Translations under genes and position numbers: made by a program
Notes under the pieces: model-generated
The model's database searches: none
What the model saw: the letters and a program-made list of their open reading frames with translations, nothing else
What the model was told of the DNA's origin: nothing
In this document: positions 16,700 to 26,764 of the stretch, piece after piece
How the letters are laid out: the number at the start of each line of letters is the position of its first letter
How positions within the stretch are numbered: position 1 is the stretch's first letter
Assembly (NCBI GenBank): GCA_943787295.1
Contig: CALSLW010000001.1
Coordinates: forward strand, 310,001 to 374,000
DNA: 64,000 nt
Reading direction: 5' to 3'
Origin: an uncultured Flavobacteriaceae bacterium
GTDB lineage: Bacteria; Bacteroidota; Bacteroidia; Flavobacteriales; Flavobacteriaceae

Positions 16700-17680
16700 A
16701 TGTCCCTAAAAAATATTAGAAAAGAAGTAATGTTAACCTTAGAAAAAAACATTGATCAGTTCGTAGATAAATTCTTAATTCCCGCAGAAAAAATTTGGCA
16801 ACCAACCGATTTTTTACCCAATTCTCAAAAAGACAGTTTTATTACTGAAGTAGAAGAAATTAGAGCACTTTCCAAAGATTTAGATGATGATTTTTGGGTC
16901 GTTTTGGTTGGCGATACGATTACTGAAGAAGCATTGCCTACCTATGAATCTTGGTTGTTGGATATCGATGGAATTCATAATAACCCTGATAATGGCTGGG
17001 CTAAATGGGTAAGGACTTGGACGGCAGAGGAAAACAGGCATGGAGACGTGTTAAATAAATATTTGTATTTATCTGGGCGAGTGAATATGCGTGAGGTAGA
17101 AATTTCAACCCAGCATTTAATTACAGATGGGTTTGACCTTGGAACATCCTCTGACCCCTATAAAAGTTTTGTCTACACCAGTTTTCAAGAATTGGCAACC
17201 TATATTTCGCACAACAATGTTGCTAAAATTGCACGGAAAAAAGGGCATAAAGCGTTGGCAAAAATGTCTAGAATTATTGCTGGAGATGAAATGCGCCATC
17301 ATCAAGCCTATTCCAAATTTGTAAAAGAAATTTTTACGATAGACCCCTCCGAAATGATGTTGGCTTTCCAGCACATGATGCAACATAAAATCATCATGCC
17401 AGCCATGCATTTAAGAGAATCGTTTGGTGCAAAAGGCGGTTTGTTTGGCGATTTCTCTGCTGTAGCACAAAGAGTTGGAGTTTATACTGGGTTTGACTAT
17501 GTCGATATTCTTAGGAAGTTAAATACTATCTGGGAAATTGACAAGATTACCAACCTCACGTCTGAAGCTGAAAAAGCGAGAGATTATTTAATGCACCTAC
17601 CCGACAGAATGTACAGAATTACAGAACGAATTGTTATTCCAAATACAAAGTTCGAGTTCAAGTGGATGTTACCCGCTTAA
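16700..17680 (+). CDS. Acyl-ACP desaturase (soluble, di-iron)
   Basis: A 326-residue member of the FA_desaturase_2 family, the soluble stearoyl-ACP desaturase type. The two iron-binding clusters are TAEENRHGDVL (about residue 112-122) and GDEMRHHQAY (about 195-204). Family knowledge: it introduces a double bond in acyl-ACP using ferredoxin and oxygen, which adjusts membrane fluidity. The reading frame is complete with ATG. It stands alone on the plus strand, followed by ybjQ after 38 bases. Confidence 0.93.
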   Translation: MSLKNIRKEVMLTLEKNIDQFVDKFLIPAEKIWQPTDFLPNSQKDSFITEVEEIRALSKDLDDDFWVVLVGDTITEEALPTYESWLLDIDGIHNNPDNGWAKWVRTWTAEENRHGDVLNKYLYLSGRVNMREVEISTQHLITDGFDLGTSSDPYKSFVYTSFQELATYISHNNVAKIARKKGHKALAKMSRIIAGDEMRHHQAYSKFVKEIFTIDPSEMMLAFQHMMQHKIIMPAMHLRESFGAKGGLFGDFSAVAQRVGVYTGFDYVDILRKLNTIWEIDKITNLTSEAEKARDYLMHLPDRMYRITERIVIPNTKFEFKWMLPA

Positions 17681-17718
17681 TGTCGAATTAACTTTAATGA
17701 ATTTTTTAAAATATTTTT

Positions 17719-18033
17719 ATGCACCTAGTCAACACCCCTACCTTTCCCGGAAAAGAAATCACGGAAGTGCACGGTATTGCTCGTGGCAGCACCGTTCGTG
17801 CGCGAAATTTTGGAAGTGACATCTTCGCCGGACTCAAAAACATTGTAGGCGGAGAAATCTCTGAATACACTAAATTGCAAGCTGATTCTAGAGAACAAGC
17901 ACTAGAGCGCATGCAAAAAGATGCCCAGCGTATGGGAGCTAACGCCATTGTAAATGTTCGTATTACTACTTCGATGGTCATGCAAGGCTGTTCTGAGATT
18001 CTCGCTTATGGGACCGCAGTTACGATAAAATGA
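17719..18033 (+). CDS. YbjQ family (UPF0145/DUF74) protein
   Basis: A 104-residue protein with the family pattern: VHGIARGSTVRARNFGSDI at the N-terminus, then helix QALERMQKDAQRMGANAIVNVR. Members form ring-like oligomers and are sometimes called heavy-metal binding, but no function is established. Its TGA overlaps the ATG of a 35-codon membrane micro-gene (ATGA), pointing to translational coupling. Confidence 0.9.
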   Translation: MHLVNTPTFPGKEITEVHGIARGSTVRARNFGSDIFAGLKNIVGGEISEYTKLQADSREQALERMQKDAQRMGANAIVNVRITTSMVMQGCSEILAYGTAVTIK

Positions 18034-18137
18034 CCGGTTTGATTATAGGTGGTATCACCCTTATTATTCTAATTTTCTTGATCGCTAAACGAATTAACGA
18101 TAAGGGAAAGGAAACCTTTGAAAAAAGGGACAATTAG
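18030..18137 (+). CDS. Single-helix membrane micro-protein coupled to ybjQ
   Basis: A 35-residue frame starts inside the ybjQ stop (ATGA). It has one hydrophobic helix (GLIIGGITLIILIFLIA) followed by a strongly charged tail (KRINDKGKETFEKRDN). The tight overlap and the clear helix-plus-charged-tail design support a real gene. A membrane tether or small partner of the YbjQ ring is conceivable but not shown. Its stop shares bases (TTAG) with the convergent methyltransferase gene. Confidence 0.7.
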   Translation: MTGLIIGGITLIILIFLIAKRINDKGKETFEKRDN

Positions 18138-18658
18138 CTTCGCTCGCAATAAACAATACAATAACGAGGCGTAAAGTACCGTAACAATGGTCGTATCCCT
18201 ATTTTATTAGGATCTGGAGAAGTCCACAATTTTTGCGCTTTAATGGTCCAGCCTGCCTTTTCGAGGAGAAACCGGAATTGCTTCACTTCAAATTCGTGAT
18301 AGTGTTTGTCCCAATCGTCGGCTTCGTTCCAGTATGCATCTGCAAACCACAATTTTAATGGGACAGAAGCGATTAAACGTTTGCTTTTAATGTTTTTAAG
18401 AATGTTATAGGGCGCCAGCATATGCTCAAATATCTCAAAAGCAGTGACACAGTCTACGTCTTTTTTGGCGTAGCCTAAAAAATCATCATCCAAATTTTCT
18501 CCTTGGGTATTTTCAACTTGGTATCCCGCCGCTTTTAACTGGGGGGTAAAAGGATTTTCTATGCCTAAATCAAGAAGGCTACTGCCCTGCTCTAGGTGTT
18601 TTTCCATAAAGGCTAAGGTCTTGTCATAGCGCTTTTGATGGGGGGTAGATATGGCCAC
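18134..18658 (-). CDS. Class I SAM-dependent methyltransferase, short type
   Basis: A 174-residue methyltransferase-like protein. Motif I is SSLLDLGIENPFTPQL, weaker than usual since the glycine-rich loop is LGIENP. A strand-4 region follows (DVDCVTAFEIFEHML), with FEIFEHML as in methyltransferase_11/23 proteins. The substrate is unknown. Its ATG meets the stop of the DinB-like gene at base 18658, so the two are coupled. Confidence 0.75.
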   Translation of the reverse strand: MAISTPHQKRYDKTLAFMEKHLEQGSSLLDLGIENPFTPQLKAAGYQVENTQGENLDDDFLGYAKKDVDCVTAFEIFEHMLAPYNILKNIKSKRLIASVPLKLWFADAYWNEADDWDKHYHEFEVKQFRFLLEKAGWTIKAQKLWTSPDPNKIGIRPLLRYFTPRYCIVYCERS

Positions 18659-19239
18659 TATTCTTTGGTTTTTCCTATAAAGACATTCACTCCTTTTTGT
18701 ATAGGGTTTCCTGTGGTTCTCCTAAAGCTTACCACTTGGCCGGTGTGATAAATGGCATCGGCAAGTGGACCGTTGAGCATGTTCCAAATGGGATAGCTAT
18801 ACTGTTCTGTCCCACGTTGAAAAATTACTTGCATCTGGGCGACTTCTTCTTCGGTTTTATCTAGAAACAGAGTATTTGCTTGTTCGAGATATTCTAGGGT
18901 TTTTTCGCGTAAAACAATATAATCCTTCGGAGGATTATTAACGGGGCGAATGGAAGGACTTGAGGTAGCGGAGTTTCTAACAATCTGCGCTAATCCATAA
19001 ATATGTTCTAGGGTTTCAAAGGTGGAAGAAGCTTCTTTGCTGGGACGATAACTCAAATCTTCGGGACGTAAATCTTTTGATGCCCAAAAGTATCTATAGC
19101 CTAAGCCTTGCACCATGCGAGCGATAATATTACCTGAAATAGCGGTCTCTGGAGCCGCGGGAATTTCATTCATTGGTGGGTTGTTCTGGGCCATAATATA
19201 AGAGGTTGAAAGTAGGAAGAGTAAAATTAGGCTTCGCAT
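18658..19239 (-). CDS. Secreted DinB-like four-helix protein
   Basis: A signal peptide (MRSLILLFLLSTSYIMAQ) is followed by a DinB/YfiT-like four-helix domain. The family's metal-binding histidines appear as TFETLEHIYGL and AIYHTGQVVSFRR. Related proteins in Bacteroidota are uncharacterised. The C-terminal IQKGVNVFIGKTKE is typical of this subgroup. It is upstream of, and coupled to, the small methyltransferase gene. Confidence 0.7.
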   Translation of the reverse strand: MRSLILLFLLSTSYIMAQNNPPMNEIPAAPETAISGNIIARMVQGLGYRYFWASKDLRPEDLSYRPSKEASSTFETLEHIYGLAQIVRNSATSSPSIRPVNNPPKDYIVLREKTLEYLEQANTLFLDKTEEEVAQMQVIFQRGTEQYSYPIWNMLNGPLADAIYHTGQVVSFRRTTGNPIQKGVNVFIGKTKE

Positions 19240-19297
19240 TGTTTTAAATGGGTTTTGAATACACTAAATTACTATTTTAGCTTTTTATTTGCTACAT

Positions 19298-19639
19298 ATG
19301 TCAAAGAAATTAAGCAGCCTAGAAGATTTAGCTAAGATTCAATTTGAAAATCTAGCCCCTGATCCTGTGGGCTATATCGCGCCAGAAGATCAATTTGTTC
19401 CGCAACATTTAGAAGCACATTTTAGCAATAAGGGGCGTGCCGGGAAAACCGTTACCCTAATCAAAGGTTTTGAAGGAGAAGCAGAGGATTTAAAGGCCTT
19501 AGCCAAAATCCTTAAAAACGCTGTAGGTGTTGGAGGGACCATCAAAAACAGAGAAATCATTATCCAAGGTAATTATCGCGATAAGTTAATGACCCTCTTG
19601 CAAGAGATGGGGCATCATGTAAAGCGTGTAGGCGGATAA
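19298..19639 (+). CDS. SUI1/YciH family translation initiation factor
   Basis: A 113-residue protein with an SUI1/eIF1 domain at the C-terminus: RAGKTVTLIKGFEG, the hallmark GVGGTIKNREIIIQG loop and a final GHHVKRVGG. Bacterial YciH homologues act in start-codon fidelity in some systems. A TTG nine bases upstream is also in frame; ATG 19298 is the better start. It ends directly against the convergent hisIE stop. Confidence 0.88.
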   Translation: MSKKLSSLEDLAKIQFENLAPDPVGYIAPEDQFVPQHLEAHFSNKGRAGKTVTLIKGFEGEAEDLKALAKILKNAVGVGGTIKNREIIIQGNYRDKLMTLLQEMGHHVKRVGG

Positions 19640-20236
19640 TTATTTCTTTCTCGCCGCTAAAGTAGCTTCAATATCCTTTAAGCTATAGCCTTTTGCCTGT
19701 AATAAAATAAGGTAGTGAAAGAGTAAGTCTGCACTTTCGCTTAAGAAAAGTTCCTCATTGTCATCTTTGGCTTCGATAACAGTTTCTACAGCCTCCTCGC
19801 CTACTTTTTGGGCGATTTTATTAATGCCTTCTCGAAAGAGAGAAGCAACATAGCTCTTATCATCATCGGCGGCTTTGCGCTGGGCGATAGTGTTTTCCAA
19901 TTCAGAGAAAAAGCCAAATTGACTTTGTCTCTCTTCTCCCCAGCAGGTATCGGTTCCTTTGTGACAAGTAGGCCCCTTGGGGGTTGCTTGAATTAAGAGG
20001 GAGTCTTGATCGCAATCAGCCTTGATATCGACCAGTTGCAGAATGTTTCCACTTTCCTCCCCTTTGGTCCATAAACGTTGCTTAGAACGGCTGTAAAAGG
20101 TTACTTGACCCGTTTTTTGGGTCTTTTCGAGGGCCGCTGCATTCATATAGCCCAACATCAAAACTGTTTTGGTTTGTGCGTCTTGTATGATTGCGGGTAA
20201 AAGTCCGTCGGGGGATTTAGAAAAGTTGAGTTCCAT
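19640..20236 (-). CDS. hisIE: Bifunctional phosphoribosyl-AMP cyclohydrolase / phosphoribosyl-ATP pyrophosphatase
   Basis: The N-terminal HisI domain (to about residue 110) has TFYSRSKQRLWTKGEESGN and the zinc cysteines (DCDQDSLLIQ and GPTCHKGTDTC). The C-terminal HisE domain has REGINKIAQKVGEEAVETV with its acidic metal site. It performs steps 2 and 3 of histidine synthesis. It is the last gene of the his operon, four bases after hisF. Confidence 0.97.
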   Translation of the reverse strand: MELNFSKSPDGLLPAIIQDAQTKTVLMLGYMNAAALEKTQKTGQVTFYSRSKQRLWTKGEESGNILQLVDIKADCDQDSLLIQATPKGPTCHKGTDTCWGEERQSQFGFFSELENTIAQRKAADDDKSYVASLFREGINKIAQKVGEEAVETVIEAKDDNEELFLSESADLLFHYLILLQAKGYSLKDIEATLAARKK

Positions 20237-20240
20237 AGGC

Positions 20241-20996
20241 TTATAATCTTACAGCAATGTGCTGTTGTTTGAGTTGTTGTTTTAAATCGGGAACACTAAT
20301 TTCCCCAAAGTGAAAGACACTGGCAGCTAAAGCTGCATCTGCTTTTCCAGCCGTAAAGGTATCGATAAAATGCGAAGTATTTCCAGCACCACCAGAGGCA
20401 ATGATGGGGATGTTTACTTCAGTCGAGAGTCTGGCGAGGGCTTCATTGGCGAAGCCATTCTTAGTCCCATCGTGATCCATAGAGGTAAAGAGGATTTCTC
20501 CGGCACCGCGTTCTTCCACTTCTTTGGCCCAGTCAAATAGATCGATTTCTGTAGGGACCTTCCCTCCTACTAAATGCACTTTCCATTGCCCGTTAATCTG
20601 CTTGGCATCAATGGCTACCACTAGGCATTGACTCCCAAAATGGGTGGCGACCTCGCTTATCAATTCTGGGCGTTTGACTGCAGCAGAATTAATGGAAACT
20701 TTGTCTGCACCATTCTTTAATAAGATTGAAACATCTTCTACTGAACGAATTCCACCCCCTACCGTAAAAGGAATATCGATGGTTGCTGCAACCTTTAAGA
20801 CGAGTTCTGCTAAGGTTTTGCGCTGCTGCTCTGTGGCAGAGATATCGAGAAAGACTAGCTCGTCTGCATTTTCACGGGCGTATTGTGCGGCTAGTTCTAC
20901 CGGGTCTCCCGCATCGCGTAAGTTGACAAAGTTCACCCCCTTCACAGTGCGACCGTCTTTGACATCTAAACAAGGGATAATGCGTTTGGTTAACAT
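20241..20996 (-). CDS. hisF: Imidazole glycerol phosphate synthase subunit HisF
   Basis: The cyclase half of IGP synthase, a TIM barrel that closes the imidazole ring using ammonia from HisH. Seen: [18 protein letters not shown] at the N-terminus (catalytic Asp), FTVGGGIRS, and IIASGGAGN phosphate loop. The frame is open 29 codons further, into hisA, but ATG 20996 gives the standard [11 protein letters not shown] start one base after the hisA stop. Confidence 0.97.
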   Translation of the reverse strand: MLTKRIIPCLDVKDGRTVKGVNFVNLRDAGDPVELAAQYARENADELVFLDISATEQQRKTLAELVLKVAATIDIPFTVGGGIRSVEDVSILLKNGADKVSINSAAVKRPELISEVATHFGSQCLVVAIDAKQINGQWKVHLVGGKVPTEIDLFDWAKEVEERGAGEILFTSMDHDGTKNGFANEALARLSTEVNIPIIASGGAGNTSHFIDTFTAGKADAALAASVFHFGEISVPDLKQQLKQQHIAVRL

Positions 20997-20997
20997 A

Positions 20998-21723
20998 TTA
21001 ATTGTTTGAAAGTATGAATTGTTCCAACTCTTTAAGCGAGATACGGTTTTCATATATCGCCTTCCCGATGATGGTGCCTTCACAGCCCATTTCGGCTAAG
21101 CGAGGGAGCTCATCAAATTGCGAAATCCCACCTGAAGCGATGAGCTTTACTTGGGTTTCTGACAAAATCTTTTGGTATAAATCAAAAGAAGGCCCTTGTA
21201 ACATACCGTCTTTACTAATATCTGTACAAATGGTGTATTGAATGCCTTTGGCTTGATAATGGGCAAGAAAATCAAAAAGCGATTGATCAGAGGTTTCTAA
21301 CCACCCGTCTGTTGCGATATATTCTCCTTTTACATCTGCCCCTAGAATGATTTTTTCTGCACCGTAAGTGCTAATCCATCGGCCAAAAACTTCTGGTTGC
21401 TTGACAGCAATACTCCCGCCAGTAACTTGCTGTGCACCGCTTTCAAAGGCGATTTTCAGATCTTCATCAGTTTTTAAACCTCCCCCAAAGTCAATTTTTA
21501 AATTGGTTTTAGTGGCGATGGTTTCTAGTACTTTATGGTTGACGATATGCTTTGATTTTGCACCATCTAGATCCACGAGGTGCAAGTGCTCGATCCCGTG
21601 AGCTTCATAAGCTTTGGCAACTTCTAAAGGGTGCTGGTTATAGGTTTTCTGGGTGCTGTAATCGCCCTTGGACAAACGCACGCATTTTCCGTCAATAACA
21701 TCTATGGCGGGGATAATTCTCAT
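20998..21723 (-). CDS. hisA: ProFAR isomerase HisA
   Basis: A 241-residue TIM barrel that isomerises the aminoaldose of Pro[22 protein letters not shown] carries the catalytic Asp8; DFGGGLKT and LIASGGISQ bind phosphate. Its ATG overlaps the hisH stop by four bases (ATGA). Confidence 0.97.
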   Translation of the reverse strand: MRIIPAIDVIDGKCVRLSKGDYSTQKTYNQHPLEVAKAYEAHGIEHLHLVDLDGAKSKHIVNHKVLETIATKTNLKIDFGGGLKTDEDLKIAFESGAQQVTGGSIAVKQPEVFGRWISTYGAEKIILGADVKGEYIATDGWLETSDQSLFDFLAHYQAKGIQYTICTDISKDGMLQGPSFDLYQKILSETQVKLIASGGISQFDELPRLAEMGCEGTIIGKAIYENRISLKELEQFILSNN

Positions 21724-22298
21724 AAGGCTAAAAAGTTTTGTAGGAGTTGACTTCCCGCTTTACTACTCTTTTCTGGGTGAAACTGTACCCCATAGAAATT
21801 GTTTTTTTGCACGGCAACGCTGTAGGCGCCATCATAGTCACTTTGCGCAATGGTTGTATCGAGTAAAGGCACATAAAAAGAGTGCACTAAATACATGAAG
21901 TCACCTTCTTTAATATCTTTAAAAAGAGGACTTTGCAAATTGTTTATTGTGTTCCATCCCATTTGAGGAACTTTAACTTGATTAGAGAAACGGATCACCT
22001 TTCCTGGTATAATACCAAGGCCGTTTACGCCTCCTTCTTCTGTGGCTTCACATAGCAACTGCATCCCAAGGCAAATCCCTAAAACAGGTTGCTTTAAGGT
22101 TGGGATTAGTTTGTCTAATCCATTTTTCTTAAGCTTTTCCATTGCACTGGCTGCAGCGCCTTGCCCGGGAAAAATCACCTTGTCTGAAGCCTTAATAGTT
22201 TCAGGATCAGCCGTTAGCGTACTTTCGACACCTAATCTCTCTAAGGCAAATTGTAAAGAGCGGACATTCCCTGCGTCATAATCTATAATTGCGACCAT
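21720..22298 (-). CDS. hisH: Imidazole glycerol phosphate synthase subunit HisH
   Basis: The glutaminase half of IGP synthase, a class I amidotransferase of 192 residues. The catalytic cysteine is in [10 protein letters not shown] (Cys76) and the His-Glu pair in [10 protein letters not shown]. It supplies ammonia to HisF. The gene directly follows hisB with no gap and overlaps hisA. Confidence 0.97.
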   Translation of the reverse strand: MVAIIDYDAGNVRSLQFALERLGVESTLTADPETIKASDKVIFPGQGAAASAMEKLKKNGLDKLIPTLKQPVLGICLGMQLLCEATEEGGVNGLGIIPGKVIRFSNQVKVPQMGWNTINNLQSPLFKDIKEGDFMYLVHSFYVPLLDTTIAQSDYDGAYSVAVQKNNFYGVQFHPEKSSKAGSQLLQNFLAL

Positions 22299-23426
22299 CT
22301 ATAAGCTACCTTTAGTGGAGGGAAGAATCATTTTATCGGGATCGCGCTTGACGGCAACTTTAATCGCTTTGGCGAATGCCTTAAAAATCGCTTCGATCTT
22401 GTGGTGTTCGTTGGTTCCTTCTGCTTTGATGTTAAGATTCGCTTTGGCACCGTCTGTAAAAGACTTAAAGAAGTGCATAAACATTTCAGTAGGCATCTGG
22501 CCAATCATCTCGCGCTTAAATTCGGTTTCCCAAACCAGCCAATTTCTTCCGCCAAAGTCAATGGATACTTGCGCTAAGCAGTCATCCATCGGTAAACAGA
22601 ATCCATAGCGTTCAATTCCCAGTTTATTGCCTAAGGCAGTCGCAAAGGCTTCGCCTAAGACAATAGCGGTATCTTCAATGGTATGGTGCTCGTCCACTTC
22701 TAAGTCTCCTTTTACCACTAGGTCGAGATCCATGTTTCCGTGACGGGCAATTTGGTCTAACATATGGTCAAAGAAGGCGATACCTGTATCGATGGTACTT
22801 TTCCCGCTGCCATCTAAGTTTAGACTAAGGGTGATATCTGTCTCGTGAGTGGTGCGCTTTTGGGCAACAATACGTTGATCGAGCTTTAGAAAGTTATAGA
22901 TTTCTTTCCAAGTGGTTGTTTTAAGAGCAATAGCCGTAGCTAAATCTTTTGACGCCTCTTCTGCTGCTAAAGCTTCATTATTCGCGATAAAAAGGCCTTT
23001 AGCGCCTAGGTTCTTGGCCAATTCCATATCCGTTAGACGATCGCCAATGACATAAGAATTAGCTAAGTCATACTTATTAGCATCCATATACTGTGTTAAT
23101 AAACCAGTACGCGGCTTGCGTGTGGGCGCGTTATCGGCTGGAAAGCTTCTATCAATCAAGATGTCATTAAAAATAACTCCCTCATTTTCAAAGCTCTTTA
23201 AGACAAAATTGTGGGTGGGCCAAAAGCTATCTTCAGGAAAACTATTTGTTCCTAGACCATCTTGATTAGTTACCATAACCAATTCATAGTCCATTTCGCG
23301 AGCAATCTTACCTAAGTAAGTAAATACCTCTGGATAAAAAACAAGTTTCTCTAAAGCGTCCAATTGATAATCGGCGGGTTCTAAAGCTAAGGTGCCATCT
23401 CGGTCAATAAATAGTACTTTTTTCAT
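22299..23426 (-). CDS. hisB: Bifunctional histidinol-phosphatase / imidazoleglycerol-phosphate dehydratase
   Basis: The N-terminal HAD-type phosphatase (to about 165) carries [10 protein letters not shown] with both catalytic aspartates. The C-terminal IGPD domain has the manganese sites [15 protein letters not shown] and [16 protein letters not shown]. The fused layout is the same as in Escherichia coli. The first four bases overlap the hisC stop. Confidence 0.97.
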   Translation of the reverse strand: MKKVLFIDRDGTLALEPADYQLDALEKLVFYPEVFTYLGKIAREMDYELVMVTNQDGLGTNSFPEDSFWPTHNFVLKSFENEGVIFNDILIDRSFPADNAPTRKPRTGLLTQYMDANKYDLANSYVIGDRLTDMELAKNLGAKGLFIANNEALAAEEASKDLATAIALKTTTWKEIYNFLKLDQRIVAQKRTTHETDITLSLNLDGSGKSTIDTGIAFFDHMLDQIARHGNMDLDLVVKGDLEVDEHHTIEDTAIVLGEAFATALGNKLGIERYGFCLPMDDCLAQVSIDFGGRNWLVWETEFKREMIGQMPTEMFMHFFKSFTDGAKANLNIKAEGTNEHHKIEAIFKAFAKAIKVAVKRDPDKMILPSTKGSL

Positions 23427-24490
23427 TCGCTTTCCATGGTGCGCAGGGCACTAATTAATGCATTATTTTCTTGTGGCGTTCCTACCGTAATTCGCAGGGT
23501 ATTCGCACAGTTTAAGTTTTTAGAGGGATTACGCACTACAATTCCACGTTCGATTAATTGCTTGTATCGCTTGCTACTATTATCGACTTTAGCTAAAAAG
23601 AAGTTAGCGTTTGAAGGATAGATGTTTTTGACAAAAGAAATACTGATAATCTCTTGGACGAGGCGTTCTTTTTCAAGGCGAATTTGATGCACTTGTTTAT
23701 GAACATGCCCTTGTTCGTCTAAACGTTTGATTACCAACTCTTGGGTTAAGACATTAATGTTATAAGGGGCTTTCACCTTATTCATTAAGTCGATGATGAT
23801 CGGATCCCCAAAGCACATCCCAAGTCTTACTCCGGCTAAGCCTTGTGCTTTAGAAAAGGTTTGTACCACGACTAAATTATCATAATCTGACAATTGAGGC
23901 AAGATGGATTGATCTTCGGCAAATTCTACATAGGCCTCATCCACCACCACTAAGCCATTAAACTTTTCTAAAAGCTGTTGAATATCTTCTACGGCAAAAC
24001 AATTCCCGGTGGGGTTATTTGGACTGGGGATAAAGATCATTTTAGTACGCTTGTTTTGCGCTGCTAAAATGGCAGGCACATCTAACTGAAATTCTTTTGT
24101 TAGTGGGACTTCAATAGTTTTGACTCCGTTAATGTCTGCGCAAACTTGGTACATCCCAAAGGTGGGCGGCAATATAATCGCCTCATCTTTTCCTGGAGTA
24201 GCAAAAGCAATCATCAATTGATTTAGCACTTCATCACTACCGTTACCTAAATAGATTTGCTCTTTATTGACACCTTTTGCTTCTGCTAAACGTTGCTTTA
24301 ACTTCTTCTGCATGGGATCGGGATAGCGATTCACCCCATTGTCAAAGGGGTTTTCATTTGCATCGAGCAAAATCATTTTACGACCGTCATCGACAAACTC
24401 TTCTCGGGCAGATTGATATGGTTTAAGGGCGACTATTTCTGGTCTTGCCCATTGCAAAAGGCGATTATTTGGTTTCATTTTTGAGGTCAT
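23423..24490 (-). CDS. hisC: Histidinol-phosphate aminotransferase
   Basis: A PLP-dependent fold type I aminotransferase of 355 residues. Seen: [18 protein letters not shown], the SPNNPTGN substrate loop and the PLP lysine in [14 protein letters not shown]. Two ATGs (24490 and 24478) could start it; both overlap the end of hisD (26 or 14 bases), which points to translational coupling. Confidence 0.96.
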   Translation of the reverse strand: MTSKMKPNNRLLQWARPEIVALKPYQSAREEFVDDGRKMILLDANENPFDNGVNRYPDPMQKKLKQRLAEAKGVNKEQIYLGNGSDEVLNQLMIAFATPGKDEAIILPPTFGMYQVCADINGVKTIEVPLTKEFQLDVPAILAAQNKRTKMIFIPSPNNPTGNCFAVEDIQQLLEKFNGLVVVDEAYVEFAEDQSILPQLSDYDNLVVVQTFSKAQGLAGVRLGMCFGDPIIIDLMNKVKAPYNINVLTQELVIKRLDEQGHVHKQVHQIRLEKERLVQEIISISFVKNIYPSNANFFLAKVDNSSKRYKQLIERGIVVRNPSKNLNCANTLRITVGTPQENNALISALRTMESE

Positions 24491-25760
24491 TTAGTCGTAA
24501 AGTTACGGCATTTTTATGGGCTTGTAAGCCTTCGGCCTGTGCCATTACTTCAATTGCTGGTCCAATGCTTTTTAGGCCTTCGGCTGAAATCTTCTGGAAA
24601 GTCATCTGCTTGAGAAAGCTATCTAGGTTTACCCCGCTATACTGTTTGGCGTAGCCATTTGTGGGTAAGGTATGGTTTGTGCCAGAAGCGTAATCTCCCG
24701 CACTTTCTGGAGTGTAATTTCCTACAAAAACAGAACCGGCATTTTGAATGGCATTGACATATAGGTCTTCCTTTTCCATGCAAATGATATAGTGCTCTGG
24801 CCCGTATTGATTGATGAAATCTATGGCAAGTGCATCAGATTCAAAGGCGATCATTTTAGAGTTTACAATGGCCTTTTCGGCGATTTCTTTTCTAGGCAAA
24901 ACGGCCAATTGTGCTTTTATTTCTGCCTGTACATCAGCTAGAATCCTTGCATCTGTTGTGACAAGGATCACTTGGCTGTCTAGCCCGTGTTCTGCCTGTG
25001 ACAACAAATCTGCAGCGACATAAGCGGGAGCTGCACTAGCATCTGCAACGACCAGTAATTCACTGGGACCTGCCGGCATATCTATAGCCATATTATAGCG
25101 AGTAGCCCATTGTTTTGCCACTGTGACATACTGATTTCCAGGGCCAAAAAGCTTGTAAACAGATGGAATAGTTGCTGTCCCAAAAGTCATGGCGGCAATG
25201 GCTTGAATTCCTCCTACTTTAAAGATTTTTGTCACCCCACAAAGTTGGGCGGTATAGAGTACCACATCTGGAAGATTTCCTTCTTTGTTAGGTGGAGAAC
25301 ACAAGACGATCTCTTCGCAACCAGCAATTTGTGCCGGGATCGCTAACATCAAGATGGTAGAAAATAATGGAGCCGATCCACCAGGGATATATAAGCCAAC
25401 TTTTTGAATAGGACGCTTTTCTTGCCAACAGTTTACACCTTTTTGTGTTTCTACAGCGACGATTTGAGTTTGTTGTGCCTTGTGAAAAGCTTCAATATTT
25501 GCTTTCGCCAGTTGAATACTTTGCTTTAACTCATCGCTCACATTTGCAATAGCCGCAGTTATTTCATCTTGACTAACAGCAATGTTTTCTAGAGCGGTTT
25601 TATCAAATTGTTGGGTATAAGCAGCAACGGCATTATCTCCTTCTTTTTGTACACGTGTAAAAACCTCAGATACCAAAGGCTCTAACGCTTCATAAGATGC
25701 CGTAGGACGAGCCAATAAAGCCTTCCACTCTTCTTTTTTTGGATAAATAAACTCTTCCAT
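24465..25760 (-). CDS. hisD: Histidinol dehydrogenase
   Basis: It oxidises histidinol to histidine with NAD, using zinc. Signatures: YIPGGSAPLFSTILM, KLFGPGNQYVT, PAGPSELLVVAD and HTLPTNGYAKQYSGV. A longer frame from 25787 exists, but the ATG at 25760 overlaps the hisG stop in a TAATG junction and gives the standard ~431-residue protein. Confidence 0.97.
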   Translation of the reverse strand: MEEFIYPKKEEWKALLARPTASYEALEPLVSEVFTRVQKEGDNAVAAYTQQFDKTALENIAVSQDEITAAIANVSDELKQSIQLAKANIEAFHKAQQTQIVAVETQKGVNCWQEKRPIQKVGLYIPGGSAPLFSTILMLAIPAQIAGCEEIVLCSPPNKEGNLPDVVLYTAQLCGVTKIFKVGGIQAIAAMTFGTATIPSVYKLFGPGNQYVTVAKQWATRYNMAIDMPAGPSELLVVADASAAPAYVAADLLSQAEHGLDSQVILVTTDARILADVQAEIKAQLAVLPRKEIAEKAIVNSKMIAFESDALAIDFINQYGPEHYIICMEKEDLYVNAIQNAGSVFVGNYTPESAGDYASGTNHTLPTNGYAKQYSGVNLDSFLKQMTFQKISAEGLKSIGPAIEVMAQAEGLQAHKNAVTLRLNDLKNETK

Positions 25761-26611
25761 TAGCGCACCATTTTTTCGATTGGACACACTAAAATATCTT
25801 CTGCTCCTGCAGCTTTTAATTGGTCGATTACTTCCCAGAAGTCTCCTGCGTTAATCACAGAATGGATGGAGCTCCAGCCTTTCTCTGCAAGAGGTAAAAC
25901 CGTGGGGCTCTTTAAGACTGGGAGAATACCTGCGATTTCTTCTATGCGATCGTTAGGGGCATTAAGCAAGATATACTTTGATTTTTTCGCTCTTAATACC
26001 GCCTGTATTCGAAAACGAATGGTATCTATCAAGCGCTCTTTTTCTTCCGAAAGTTTCACTCCTTGTACTAAAACTGCTTGTGAATCTAAGATTTTAATTA
26101 CCTCGGTAAGGTTATTTTTAAACAAAGTGCTTCCACTGGAAACAATATCACAAATGGCGTCTGCCAAACCGATGTTAGGAGCGATTTCTACAGAACCATT
26201 GATAATGTGTAAATCTGCTTCTATCTGGTTCTCTTTTAAAAATTGTTTTACTGTATTGGGGTAAGAAGTCGCGATTTTCTTTCCGGCTAAATCATTGACG
26301 CCGTTGTAAGCACTTCCTTTAGGTAAGGCAATAGAGACGCGGCATTTTGAAAAGCCTAACTCTTCAATCACTTCTAAATCTGTTCCTTTTTCTACTAAAG
26401 TATTGCTCCCTAGGATGGCCAGGTCCACTACTCCATCTCTTAAGTATTGCGGAATATCTCCATTGCGCAAGAAGAATACTTCTACCGGAAAGTTTCTAGC
26501 TGCAGCCTTTAGTTGATCCTTTCCATTGTCAATGGCGATGCCACAACTCTTTAATAGAGCAAGAGATTCTGTGTTTAAACGGCCAGATTTTTGAATAGCA
26601 ATTCTAATCAT
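25760..26611 (-). CDS. hisG: ATP phosphoribosyltransferase, long form
   Basis: The committed step of histidine synthesis. At 283 residues it is the long form with a C-terminal ACT-like regulatory domain (from about 205), so it should be histidine-inhibited without HisZ. PRPP binding is in DIVSSGSTLFKNNLTE; LAILGSNTLVEKG is also typical. It is the first structural gene of the his operon, 34 bases after the attenuator hairpin. Confidence 0.97.
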   Translation of the reverse strand: MIRIAIQKSGRLNTESLALLKSCGIAIDNGKDQLKAAARNFPVEVFFLRNGDIPQYLRDGVVDLAILGSNTLVEKGTDLEVIEELGFSKCRVSIALPKGSAYNGVNDLAGKKIATSYPNTVKQFLKENQIEADLHIINGSVEIAPNIGLADAICDIVSSGSTLFKNNLTEVIKILDSQAVLVQGVKLSEEKERLIDTIRFRIQAVLRAKKSKYILLNAPNDRIEEIAGILPVLKSPTVLPLAEKGWSSIHSVINAGDFWEVIDQLKAAGAEDILVCPIEKMVR

Positions 26612-26645
26612 ATTTCTTTTTTTTGTTCAACCTCAATGGGTTTAA

Positions 26646-26677
26646 ATAAAAAAACCCGCTTGAAGATCAAACGGGTT
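26646..26677 (-). terminator. Attenuator terminator of the his operon
   Basis: On the minus strand RNA an 11-bp stem (AACCCGUUUGA pairing UCAAGCGGGUU, one G-U pair) closes a 3-base loop and is followed by seven U. It stands between the His leader peptide and hisG, where only a regulated terminator would make sense. The 5' arm can instead pair with UCAAACG (26708-26714) inside the leader ORF. Confidence 0.85.
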
Positions 26678-26699
26678 AGTTATAGGGTCTACAGATCCA

Positions 26700-26756
26700 T
26701 TAACGCTCGTTTGAACGATATTGTGTATGATGGATATGTAAATGGTTTTTTTTCAT
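26700..26756 (-). CDS. hisL: Histidine operon leader peptide
   Basis: An 18-codon frame, MKKNHLHIHHTQYRSNER, with histidine at four of six consecutive positions (5, 7, 9, 10). It begins 9 bases after the promoter box and ends 22 bases before the attenuator hairpin. The layout is that of a classical ribosome-stalling attenuator: stalling at the His codons leaves UCAAACG (codons for Ser-Asn-Glu) free to pair with the terminator 5' arm; fast translation covers it and lets the terminator form. There is no Shine-Dalgarno sequence before the ATG. Confidence 0.88.
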   Translation of the reverse strand: MKKNHLHIHHTQYRSNER

Positions 26757-26764
26757 TGATGGTG

